This document shows positions 34,380 to 42,645 of a stretch of DNA of 64,000 bases, in pieces. Numbering within the stretch: the stretch's first letter is position 1; each line of letters opens with the position of its first letter. The stretch comes from Pusillimonas sp. UBA3987 (GTDB lineage Bacteria; Pseudomonadota; Gammaproteobacteria; Burkholderiales; Burkholderiaceae_B), in the NCBI GenBank assembly GCA_002384935.1, contig DGCD01000017.1:62001-126000 (forward strand). The letters are read 5' to 3'. The notes under the pieces were generated by a model. It saw nothing but the letters and a program-made list of their open reading frames with translations. It made no database searches and was not told the origin of the DNA. The translations under genes and the position numbers were made by a program.

Positions 34380-36220
34380 GCTACACCCCCTGCAGTTGCC
34401 GACGTTTGTCCATCGATATCCTCATCCAGATCAAGCCCCTCTTCTACACCGCCCAGGTACGCTTCCAGCACTGCCGGGTTCTTCTGTATTTCCTCGGGCC
34501 GGCCCTCGGCAATCTTGGTACCGAAGTCCATGACGACCAGGTGGTCGGTCAGATTCATGACGAAATCCATGTCATGTTCCACCAGCAGAATACTCATCCC
34601 CTCGTGGCGCAGTTGATCCAGCACTTTGGCCAACTCCTGCTTTTCTTTATAACGCAGGCCAGCGGCAGGCTCATCAAGCAGCAGCAACACGGGATCAGCC
34701 GCCAAGGCACGGGCAATCTCGAGAATGCGCTGTTGTCCCAGCGCCAGATTGCCAGCCTCTTCATACAGATAATCGCCCAAGCCCACGCGTTCAAGCTGAA
34801 CAGCGGCTTCATGCAGCAATTCTGCCTCGCTCTTGCGCTCGGCATGCAGGGTGGCCGAAACCACCCCCACTTTACGGCGCAAATGCGCCCCGATTGCCAC
34901 GTTTTCGAGTACTGTCATGGTCGGCAGTAACTGGACATGCTGAAACGTGCGACCGACACCCAACTTTGCAATTTCACGTGAGCGCAGTTGGTCGAGCTGA
35001 TGCCCCATGAAATTCACCGAACCGCTGGTAACCGGCAAAACACCAGTAATGAGGTTGAAAGTCGTACTTTTGCCAGCGCCATTGGGGCCGATCAGACCCA
35101 TAATTTCCCCAGCCTTCAATTTGAAGCTGATATCGTTGACGGCAACCAGCCCACCGAACTCTTTACGGGCACTCTCAACCTCAAGCACCAACTTGCCCTG
35201 TTCAGGCCTGGTGCGTTGAGGTAATTGCGCTGCCTTGGGCGGAGGTGCTTTGCGGCGAGTTCCTCCCTGACCCGTTACGGTGTTCCAGACCGACACAATC
35301 AATGGCCAGATACCGTCATGAGCATATTGCAATACCAGCACCATCAAAATGCCGAAAACCACCAATTCGAAATTAGCCGTCGTGTCGAGAATGGCCGGCA
35401 GGACATTCTGAATTTGATCTTTCAGTGTCAGAATGGCACTGGAACCGACGATGGCACCCCACACACTGCCGCTTCCGCCTACCACGGCCATGAACAGATA
35501 TTCGATACCGTAATTCAGACCAAAAGGGCTGGGGCTGACGGCACGTTGCATATGAGCGTACAACCAGCCAGACACACAAGCCAGCAGTGCTGCGTACACA
35601 AAAATAATGATTTTGTACGACGCCATGTTGATGCCGAAAGACTCAGCCATGACCGAACCACTCTTGAGTGCGCGAATCGCGCGCCCTGGACGGGAGTTCA
35701 GCAGATTGTACGTACCCCACATTGCCAACAGGACACACACCCAGATCAAGTAAAAGATTTCACGCCCGCTGGCCAGAGAAAAACCAAATACATTCACGGG
35801 CTGAATGCCGGCAATACCGTCGTACTGGCCCAGAAACCCCATGTTTCCGAACAAGTAATAAAGCGACAGGCCCCAGGCGATCGTACCCAAAGGCAAATAA
35901 TGACCCGACAGGCGCAGCGTAATGGCGCCAAGAATATAAGCAACGGCCAGTGTCAGCAGCAGGCCGACAATGAGCGCCAGCCAGGGCGACCAACCTACCG
36001 CCGTTGTCAGGTACGCGGTCGTGTAGGCACCCAAACCGACAAATGCCGCCTGGCCGAAAGACGTTAGCCCGCCAACCCCTGTCAGCAGAACCAGGCCCAG
36101 CACAACCAAAGAGGCCAGGCCGATATAGTTCAACTGGGTCACCCAGAACTCGGGCGTGGCCGACCATTGCGGCACCACTGCCATAAAGACAACAAAAAGA
36201 ATAAGTATCAATCGATTCAT
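34376..36220 (-). CDS. Fused permease-ATPase LivM-LivG
   Basis: A 614-residue fusion. Residues 1-310 are the LivM-type permease, with about ten hydrophobic segments and the GLTSFGQAAFVGLGAYTTAY pattern. Residues about 340-600 are the LivG-type ATPase with Walker A IGPNGAGKST, signature LALGQQRIL and Walker B LLLLDEPAAGL. The linker (about 311-338) is basic and Pro-rich (GGTRRKAPPPKAAQLPQR). Fusions of these two subunits are known in Burkholderiales. The partner permease LivH is four bases upstream and LivF overlaps the end, so all four domains of the importer are encoded in three genes. Confidence 0.92.
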   Translation of the reverse strand: MNRLILILFVVFMAVVPQWSATPEFWVTQLNYIGLASLVVLGLVLLTGVGGLTSFGQAAFVGLGAYTTAYLTTAVGWSPWLALIVGLLLTLAVAYILGAITLRLSGHYLPLGTIAWGLSLYYLFGNMGFLGQYDGIAGIQPVNVFGFSLASGREIFYLIWVCVLLAMWGTYNLLNSRPGRAIRALKSGSVMAESFGINMASYKIIIFVYAALLACVSGWLYAHMQRAVSPSPFGLNYGIEYLFMAVVGGSGSVWGAIVGSSAILTLKDQIQNVLPAILDTTANFELVVFGILMVLVLQYAHDGIWPLIVSVWNTVTGQGGTRRKAPPPKAAQLPQRTRPEQGKLVLEVESARKEFGGLVAVNDISFKLKAGEIMGLIGPNGAGKSTTFNLITGVLPVTSGSVNFMGHQLDQLRSREIAKLGVGRTFQHVQLLPTMTVLENVAIGAHLRRKVGVVSATLHAERKSEAELLHEAAVQLERVGLGDYLYEEAGNLALGQQRILEIARALAADPVLLLLDEPAAGLRYKEKQELAKVLDQLRHEGMSILLVEHDMDFVMNLTDHLVVMDFGTKIAEGRPEEIQKNPAVLEAYLGGVEEGLDLDEDIDGQTSATAGGVA

Positions 36221-36224
36221 GGCC

Positions 36225-37262
36225 TTAATCCTCGTCGTCGTGATGATGGGTACCGAAAGAACGCCACAACAGCACAGGAATAATCAGCGTAAACACAATA
36301 ACCTCTTTGTAAGCACTGGCCCAGAACGATGAAAATGCTTCGAGAATACCCACGAAAAGCGCGCCCACGGCAGTAACGGGATAGCTGACCAAACCACCAA
36401 TAATGGCGGCCACGAAGCCTTTTAGCCCAATCAGGAAACCGGTGTCATAGTAGATCGTGGTAACCGGCGCGATGAGCATCCCCGACAGTGCGCCGATGGC
36501 TGCCGCCAGCGTAAACGTGAGACTGCCCGACATGTTGGTGCTGATGCCCATGAGCCGGGCGCCGCGCCGATTCACGGCTGTAGCACGCAATGCCCGACCA
36601 TATAGCGTCTTGCCGAAAAAGAGCCACAACGCGATAATAAGAATGGCTGCCGTACCCAATACAAAAAAGGTTTGCGCCGACCAGGATATCGGCCCCATGG
36701 CTATCTCACCCTCCAGGAAAGGCGGCGTACGCCAGCCTTCGGCCCCGAAAAAGACAAGCCCCAGACCCAACATGGCAAAATGGACCGCAACAGAAATAAT
36801 AAGCAGGATCAGTACACTGGCTTCGGCGACAGGCTGGTATGCAATACGGTAGATCATCGGTCCCAGCGGAATGACCAGGGCCAACGCAAACACCACATTC
36901 AGCCAGAGCGGCGTGGTCTCGCTGACGACATACGGCGCCAACAAAAACAACGCAATGGGCAGCACCAAAGAACCAAGCGCCGCTTTGGGCAGCGTTGACC
37001 AGTTCTTGTAGCGTGCTGCAGACCAAAGCTGCATCAGGAACGTGACCACCCCCGCAATAAGCAACATCGCCACGGTGCCCGGAATTTGCCCGTTGATCAT
37101 GAACGCCAGCGTTAGCGCACCATAAGCAACAAACTCACCCTGGGGAATGAAAATAACCCGGGTGACGGCAAACACCAACACCAGCGCAAGTCCAAGCAGC
37201 GCGTATACAGCGCCATTCAAAACCCCGTCTTGGAGCAATATGAGAAAAATTGTTGAGTCCAT
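36225..37262 (-). CDS. livH: Branched-chain amino acid ABC transporter permease LivH
   Basis: The second membrane subunit of the importer, 345 residues with about eight or nine hydrophobic segments. Conserved stretches of the LivH family are visible: GVLNGAVYALLGLALVLVFAV near the start, the RRGARLMGISTNM region, and FVAAIIGGLVSYPVTAVGA. The periplasmic binding protein normally encoded beside it is absent from this window, so the substrate and regulation are undetermined. It is the first gene of the livH-livMG-livF unit. Confidence 0.92.
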   Translation of the reverse strand: MDSTIFLILLQDGVLNGAVYALLGLALVLVFAVTRVIFIPQGEFVAYGALTLAFMINGQIPGTVAMLLIAGVVTFLMQLWSAARYKNWSTLPKAALGSLVLPIALFLLAPYVVSETTPLWLNVVFALALVIPLGPMIYRIAYQPVAEASVLILLIISVAVHFAMLGLGLVFFGAEGWRTPPFLEGEIAMGPISWSAQTFFVLGTAAILIIALWLFFGKTLYGRALRATAVNRRGARLMGISTNMSGSLTFTLAAAIGALSGMLIAPVTTIYYDTGFLIGLKGFVAAIIGGLVSYPVTAVGALFVGILEAFSSFWASAYKEVIVFTLIIPVLLWRSFGTHHHDDED

Positions 37263-37484
37263 CTACAACACCAAAAAAAAGACAGCAACGTGCCTTGACG
37301 TAGAAAAGTCGCTAATAAAACAGCGTGCAACCTATATTCGCAAACCAGCTTACTTTCTAAACCTAAAGAATTATGCCTAATTCATCAAGTAGTGTCTTTA
37401 CGGGGTTTTCCCTGTTGTGTTTATCAAAGTCGTTTAACATAAGGCTTCACCTTGCAGAGTTATTACGGCATTAAAAGGCTCGAA

Positions 37485-37880
37485 ATGGAAAAAATTCACA
37501 AGTCGGAAACCGAATGGCGGGCACAACTCACGCCCGAAGAATACTATGTTACGCGCGAAAAAGGCACGGAACGCGCCTTCACGGGTCGATATTGGAACAA
37601 AACCGACCCGGGAATCTATCGATGCATTGGTTGCGGCACCCCCCTTTTCGCTTCCGACACCAAATTTGACGCAGGGTGTGGCTGGCCCAGCTATTTTGCG
37701 CCAATCAATCCGGAACTGGTTGTCGAGGAAACCGATACTTCTCACGGCATGATCCGTACCGAAATCACCTGCAGAGTGTGCGACGCCCACCTGGGTCATG
37801 TCTTCCCCGACGGACCACCTCCCACAGGCCTGCGCTACTGCATCAACTCGCTTTCACTGAAATTCGAACCTGAAAAATGA
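37485..37880 (+). CDS. msrB: Peptide-methionine (R)-S-oxide reductase MsrB
   Basis: Repairs the R epimer of methionine sulfoxide in proteins. The start is the ATG at 37485 (MEKIHKSETEW), after AAAAGG; a TTG eleven codons earlier is less likely. The 131-residue protein has the zinc site C47, C50 (CIGC) and C96, C99 (CRVC), the catalytic C119 in RYCINSLSL, and a possible recycling cysteine C65 (AGCGWPSY). It is the first gene of a short run msrB-yciB-bolA-ppiC with 4-8 base overlaps or gaps. The thiol-dependent enzyme is cytoplasmic and distinct from MsrPQ at 15497-17109. Confidence 0.95.
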   Translation: MEKIHKSETEWRAQLTPEEYYVTREKGTERAFTGRYWNKTDPGIYRCIGCGTPLFASDTKFDAGCGWPSYFAPINPELVVEETDTSHGMIRTEITCRVCDAHLGHVFPDGPPPTGLRYCINSLSLKFEPEK

Positions 37881-38419
37881 AAAAACTGCTGTTCGACCTC
37901 TTTCCCCTGATTCTGTTTTTTATCGCCTATCGGTATGCCGACATCTATTTGGCAACCGGCGTGGCCATCGCAGCCGCTGTCGGCCAGTTTGTCTGGTTAA
38001 AGGCAACGGCAAAAACCATCGAAGCCACACATTGGATCAACCTGACTGTCATCGTTCTGTTCGGCAGCGCGACATTGCTGCTGCACAACGATGCCTTCAT
38101 CAAATGGAAGCCAACCGTCCTTTACTGGATTTTTGGCGTCGTCTTGTTGGGTGGACGCTATTTGTTCAAGCGCAACCTTATGCAAAAATTAATGGGAACC
38201 CAAATTGAACTTCATCCCGCTGTTTGGGACAAACTCAACATTAGCTGGGCCACATTTTTTATCGCTTCGGGTGCATTGAACCTTTATGTTGCATTTTCAG
38301 GCCGGTTTTCGGAATCACAGTGGGTCAACTTCAAGGTTTTCGGCCTGATGGCCCTGCTACTGATTTTTGTTGTCGTGCAATCCATCTGGCTGAGCCGCCA
38401 TATGAAAGATACCCCATGA
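37877..38419 (+). CDS. yciB: Inner-membrane septation protein YciB (IspZ)
   Basis: A 180-residue membrane protein with about five hydrophobic segments. It starts MKKLLFDLFPLILFFIAYRYADIY, matching the family pattern, and includes WIFGVVLLGGRYLFKRNLMQKLMG and a final VVQSIWLSRHMKD. YciB contributes to cell-envelope synthesis and division in E. coli and Shigella, where loss causes septation defects. The start overlaps the msrB stop and the stop overlaps the start of the BolA gene. Confidence 0.94.
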   Translation: MKKLLFDLFPLILFFIAYRYADIYLATGVAIAAAVGQFVWLKATAKTIEATHWINLTVIVLFGSATLLLHNDAFIKWKPTVLYWIFGVVLLGGRYLFKRNLMQKLMGTQIELHPAVWDKLNISWATFFIASGALNLYVAFSGRFSESQWVNFKVFGLMALLLIFVVVQSIWLSRHMKDTP

Positions 38420-38700
38420 ATCAAACAAACCCTTCCCCTACCCAGGACCGTATCCAGCTGGTTCGCGAGCGTTTACAAACGCTTGCGCCGTCCACGCTCG
38501 AAATCATCGATGAGTCGCACCTTCACGCGGGCCATGCCGGCGCCGAATCCGGAGCCAGCCATTTCCGCGTCATTATCAGCAGTCCGCAATTCAACGGCCT
38601 GCGCCCCCTTGCCCGCCATCGGCTCGTGTATGATCAGGTCCAGGATCTTATCCCTTTTCCCATTCATGCTTTGGCCATCGTGGCCACAGCCAACGCTTAA
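38416..38700 (+). CDS. BolA family protein
   Basis: A 94-residue protein, start at the ATG overlapping the yciB stop. The BolA fold pattern is visible: IQLVRERLQTLAPSTLEIIDESHLHAGH, then SHFRVIISSPQFNGLRPLARHRLVYD, with the invariant histidines of the family. BolA proteins work with monothiol glutaredoxins in iron trafficking, and some bind DNA. The gap to the next gene is eight bases and contains its ribosome-binding site. Confidence 0.92.
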   Translation: MNQTNPSPTQDRIQLVRERLQTLAPSTLEIIDESHLHAGHAGAESGASHFRVIISSPQFNGLRPLARHRLVYDQVQDLIPFPIHALAIVATANA

Positions 38701-38708
38701 GGATGTGT

Positions 38709-39485
38709 ATGAAGAAACTTGTTATGTTCGCTGCTGCTTTTGCCATTTCGGCGCCGCTGTACGCCCAGAATGTGGCCACCGTTAATGGCACAACCATCAC
38801 CCAGAACCAACTCGACCAGTTTATTAGCTTACTGGTAAGCCAGGGTGCCAAAGAGTCTCCTGAACTGCGCGAACAGGTTAAACAAGAAATGATCGGACGT
38901 CTTGTGGCGGTGCAAGCAGCTGAACGCGCCGGCATCGATAAAAATCCCGAAGTTCGCCAGGAACTGGAACTGGCCCGCCAGGGCATCCTTGTTCGCGCGC
39001 TCATGGAAAACTATCTAGAGGAAAATCCCGTCACGGACAAACAGATTGAAGAAGAGTACGAGGCCATCAAGAAAGCGCAATCGGATCGTCAAGAGTACAA
39101 GATTCGGCATATCCTGGTTGAAGACGAGCAAACTGCTCGCGACCTGATCGCCAAAATCGACGCAAATGAAATCACCTTTGAAGATGCCGCCAAAGAAAAC
39201 TCGATCGACAAAGGAACAGGCAGCCAGGGTGGTGATCTAGGCTGGTCGACGACAAGCAGCTATGTGCCCCCGTTTGCCCAGGCTGTTGAAGGCATGGAAA
39301 AAGGCCAACGAACCAGCGACCCGGTCAAGTCTCAATTTGGCTGGCATATTATTGAAGTGGAAGATATCCGCCCGGTCACTTTCCCCACGCTGGCTGAAGT
39401 TAAGCCCCAGTTACAGGAAATGCTGCAACAGGAAAAACTGTCGCAATACCAGGAAGACTTAATGGAAAAAGCCAAGATTCAATAA
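38709..39485 (+). CDS. Periplasmic peptidyl-prolyl isomerase, parvulin (PpiC/SurA) type
   Basis: A 258-residue exported foldase. The start is the ATG at 38709 (MKKLVMFAAAFAISAPLYA), behind AAGG; a second ATG two codons earlier is too close. Signal peptide 1-19 is cut before QNVATVN. An N-terminal SurA-like helical region (about 30-115) precedes a parvulin domain (about 128-220; YKIRHILVEDEQ, GGDLGWSTTSSYVPPFAQAV, SQFGWHIIEVEDIRP). The likely role is folding of outer-membrane or secreted proteins. It ends a four-gene run and converges on ligA. Confidence 0.92.
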   Translation: MKKLVMFAAAFAISAPLYAQNVATVNGTTITQNQLDQFISLLVSQGAKESPELREQVKQEMIGRLVAVQAAERAGIDKNPEVRQELELARQGILVRALMENYLEENPVTDKQIEEEYEAIKKAQSDRQEYKIRHILVEDEQTARDLIAKIDANEITFEDAAKENSIDKGTGSQGGDLGWSTTSSYVPPFAQAVEGMEKGQRTSDPVKSQFGWHIIEVEDIRPVTFPTLAEVKPQLQEMLQQEKLSQYQEDLMEKAKIQ

Positions 39486-39529
39486 ATCCTGGCCATTTCA
39501 ACAAGGCTGGCGCTGAGCCCAGGTAAGCA

Positions 39530-41572
39530 TTAAGCCTGGGCCAGCAAGTCTTTCAAGCCTTGCTCATCAACAATGGCCACCCCAAGCTCACGGGCCTTGG
39601 CCAGCTTGCTGCCTGCATCCTCGCCGGCAACCACATAGGCGGTTTTTTTCGACACCGAACCGCTTACTTTGCCACCGGCGGCCATAATCATGCGCGTGGC
39701 CTCGTCTCGCGTCAGCGAAGGTAACGTGCCGGTTAGCACAAACGTTTTTCCTGCCAGCAACTGACGGTTTGGCTCGCTTTCCAGCGTAGCGCTGACCCCC
39801 GCCTGCTCAAGTGAATGGATCACTTCACGGTTATGCGGTTCAGCAAAGAACTCCAGCACCGACCTGGCCACGACGGGGCCCACATCCGGGACGGCCATCA
39901 AAGCCTCTTCGTCGGCATTCATAATAGCCTGGATGGACCCGAAGTGCCGCGCCAGGTCACGCGCCGTCGTTTCGCCCACATGACGGATACCCAATGAAAA
40001 CAGCAGGCGGCCTAATGGCGGCGTTCGCACGGCATCGATCGCTTGCACAAGATTTTCAGCCGACTTGCGCCCCATGCGTTCGTAATTCAATAAATCCTCA
40101 AAACGCAGCGAAAATAGATCGGCAATCGATTTCACCCGTTCGCTATCAACCAGTTGCTCAACCAGCTTTTCACCCAAGCCCTCGATATCCAGCGCCTTTC
40201 TGCCCGCAGCATGTATCAGACTCTGTTTTCGTTGCGCAGCGCAAAAAAGCCCACCTGTACAGCGAGAGACCGCTTCACCTTCAAGCCGGTGAATCATGGA
40301 GCCGCATACAGGACAATGCGCCGGCATGACGAAAAAAGCTGCATCGGCGGGACGTAACTGCGTCACAGGGCCAACCACTTCGGGAATGACATCGCCTGCT
40401 CGCCGCACAACCACCGTATCGCCGATGCGCACGTCTTTGCGGCGAATTTCGTCTTCGTTATGCAAAGTGGCATTGGTAACGGTGACCCCGCCTACAAACA
40501 CCGGCTTCAGTCGGGCTACGGGCGTAATCGCCCCCGTTCGTCCGACCTGGATATCGATACCCAGCAGCACTGTGGTTTCCTCTTGTGCCGGAAACTTGTG
40601 GGCAATGGCAAAACGCGGCGCACGCGCAACGAAACCCAGCACTTCCTGCGCCTCGAGCGAATTCACCTTGTAAACCACACCATCAATGTCGAAAGGCAGC
40701 GAAGCGCGCCGCTGGCCGACACGACTGTAAAAATCCAGCATACCCTGCGCGCCTCTGACCACTTCACGGTCTCGATTCACCGGCAAGCCCAGGCTGTCGA
40801 ACCAGTCGAGCATATCGGCTTGCGTGGCACGTATCTCAGTATCGATTTCACCCCATCCATATGCAAAAAAGCGCAACGGGCGACGCGCAGTAATTTGGGG
40901 ATCAAGCTGTCTCAGGCTGCCGGCTGCCGCATTACGCGGATTCACAAAGACTTTCTCGCGGCGCGCCTGCTGACTTTCATTCAGGCGCTGAAAGTCGCCA
41001 ATGTTAATGAATACCTCGCCACGCACTTCAAGCACATTGGGATAGCCCCGTTTCAGTTGCAACGGCACAGAGCGCAAAGTGCGAATATTGGAAGTGATGT
41101 CTTCCCCTTCACGGCCATCGCCACGCGTCGCCGCCTGTACCAGCCTGCCCGCCTCATAGCGCAAGTTCACAGCCAGTCCATCGAACTTGTATTCGGCATG
41201 ATATGCCACCTGCTCGCTTTCTTTTAGCAAGCCGCTGCCCAACAAGCCCTCCGCAACGCGGCGGTCAAACGCCTGGATATCCTCTGGTTCAAACCCATTG
41301 CCCAGCGACAACATCGGCACTTTATGCTGCACGCTGTCAAAAGCATCAAGTGGGGCCGCCCCCACACGCTGGGTTGGTGACTCGGGCGTAATCAATTGCG
41401 GATATTGCCCTTCCAGGTCAGCCAGTTCCTGCATCAGCCTGTCATATTGCGCATCTGAAATCACAGGTTCATCAAGGACGTAGTACCGATGATTGTGCAG
41501 CGCGATCTCCTCGCGCAAATGGGCGACCTTTTCGATCACTGTTTTCGGAATATCAAATAATGCAGCCGTCAC
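39530..41572 (-). CDS. ligA: NAD-dependent DNA ligase
   Basis: Seals nicks in replication and repair. The 680-residue protein shows an N-terminal Ia domain, the adenylation site K129 in EYKFDGLAVNL, an OB fold, a four-cysteine zinc finger (CPVCGS ... CTGGLFC), helix-hairpin-helix repeats and a C-terminal BRCT domain (about 600-680; LLAGKTFVLTGTLPSLTRDEA). The start overlaps the zipA stop (ATGA). It faces the ppiC-type gene, with a 44-base gap containing a weak hairpin. Confidence 0.97.
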   Translation of the reverse strand: MTAALFDIPKTVIEKVAHLREEIALHNHRYYVLDEPVISDAQYDRLMQELADLEGQYPQLITPESPTQRVGAAPLDAFDSVQHKVPMLSLGNGFEPEDIQAFDRRVAEGLLGSGLLKESEQVAYHAEYKFDGLAVNLRYEAGRLVQAATRGDGREGEDITSNIRTLRSVPLQLKRGYPNVLEVRGEVFINIGDFQRLNESQQARREKVFVNPRNAAAGSLRQLDPQITARRPLRFFAYGWGEIDTEIRATQADMLDWFDSLGLPVNRDREVVRGAQGMLDFYSRVGQRRASLPFDIDGVVYKVNSLEAQEVLGFVARAPRFAIAHKFPAQEETTVLLGIDIQVGRTGAITPVARLKPVFVGGVTVTNATLHNEDEIRRKDVRIGDTVVVRRAGDVIPEVVGPVTQLRPADAAFFVMPAHCPVCGSMIHRLEGEAVSRCTGGLFCAAQRKQSLIHAAGRKALDIEGLGEKLVEQLVDSERVKSIADLFSLRFEDLLNYERMGRKSAENLVQAIDAVRTPPLGRLLFSLGIRHVGETTARDLARHFGSIQAIMNADEEALMAVPDVGPVVARSVLEFFAEPHNREVIHSLEQAGVSATLESEPNRQLLAGKTFVLTGTLPSLTRDEATRMIMAAGGKVSGSVSKKTAYVVAGEDAGSKLAKARELGVAIVDEQGLKDLLAQA

Positions 41573-42600
41573 GAAAACAACCTTGCCGTACGTTCATCAC
41601 CTGGCGTGAATCCAGCCTGCTCCAAGCGAGCATAAAGCGGTGTAAGCTGCTCGTCGATGCGAGCATCGGCCGACTCGCTGACAGGACGCCCCTGGTCATC
41701 CACCAATTGCGCCTGGAAACGCTGGGCCAGATCACGACCCACGCCCGCCATCCGGCTGAACGCCTGGGTATCGCTGGGGCTGTTTGGAATATCAAGCAAT
41801 AAGTCAAGACGCGAAACGCTCGCCCCCTGAAAACCCGCAGCCGCCTCGCCGTCGAACAGGAGGGCGAAACGCGCCTGCCCAGACTCGGCCACCCACACAT
41901 ACTGATTTGCCCACATCACAAAACCGGTGTCTTCCACAATGGAATACACTTTTGCCAGTGGCTGCGCACCATCGAGCTGCACCGCCAACCCCACTTGGGC
42001 ATCCAGGTTGGCGCACAGCTCGTCCAGGCGTGCAGCGCGACTGACCACCTCGTCTTGCTCGGGCCCCTCGACAGCGCCATCAAACCGTTCTGCCAATCCC
42101 TGCGCAGCAGTCCAGAGGCGGGACCATTCGACATCGGTGAGCGGACCGGCGCGGTTGGCCAGCAAAATCGCCAACTGAATCGACACGCATGATTCGTCGG
42201 CACGCAAGCCTGCGCGATGCACTCCCATTGTGGTCTCTGCAAAGATACGCACCGGCTTGCTGGAACTGACCGCCAGAGTCCGCGTGGCATCTTTCAATTG
42301 AGCCCCGGAAACCGGCTGTGTGAACACCACATCGATAACCGCCTCGCATAAAGGATCGACCTCTTCGCCGTCGTCGTCGCCTGGCTCGGCTTGCGCCGTA
42401 ACCTCGAGACTTTCGCGCAAGCCTGGTTCACGACGACCCACCGTCGGCGGCAAGCCCCCAAACAGGGGGTCTTCGTCTGTTTGCGGAAAATTCTCTTGCA
42501 TATGCCGACGCACGCGCCGGTCTTGCCACCAGTTAAAAGCCACTACGGCAAGAATCAGGACAACCCCCAGGGCCACCAGCCCGATCTGCAAATCACTCAT
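41569..42600 (-). CDS. zipA: Cell division protein ZipA
   Basis: A 343-residue FtsZ-tethering protein. One N-terminal membrane segment (about 5-24; LQIGLVALGVVLILAVVAFNWW) is followed by a basic stub, a variable acidic linker (about 35-85; the EPGDDDGEEVD stretch) and a C-terminal domain with the ZipA fold (RPVRIFAETTMGVHRAGLR to the end). Inside the cell it would bind the C-terminal peptide of FtsZ and tether the ring to the membrane. Sequence conservation in this family is low, and the order smc-zipA-ligA supports the call. It is 45 bases after smc. Confidence 0.85.
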   Translation of the reverse strand: MSDLQIGLVALGVVLILAVVAFNWWQDRRVRRHMQENFPQTDEDPLFGGLPPTVGRREPGLRESLEVTAQAEPGDDDGEEVDPLCEAVIDVVFTQPVSGAQLKDATRTLAVSSSKPVRIFAETTMGVHRAGLRADESCVSIQLAILLANRAGPLTDVEWSRLWTAAQGLAERFDGAVEGPEQDEVVSRAARLDELCANLDAQVGLAVQLDGAQPLAKVYSIVEDTGFVMWANQYVWVAESGQARFALLFDGEAAAGFQGASVSRLDLLLDIPNSPSDTQAFSRMAGVGRDLAQRFQAQLVDDQGRPVSESADARIDEQLTPLYARLEQAGFTPGDERTARLFS

Positions 42601-42645
42601 GTACGCACTCCGCTTGGCGGTTTCATGGTTTTCCTAGTGTAATCA

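Noticed and set aside
37263..37484. Promoter boxes in the livH-msrB divergent gap
   Set aside because: TTGACG at 37293 and TTGTGT at 37425 have no -10 at a usable distance; I could not support any specific promoter.
39517..39541. Hairpin GCCCAGG / CCTGGGC in the ppiC-ligA convergent gap
   Set aside because: Arms pair perfectly, but the loop is 11 bases and neither strand has an adjacent T-run; part of it is ligA coding sequence.
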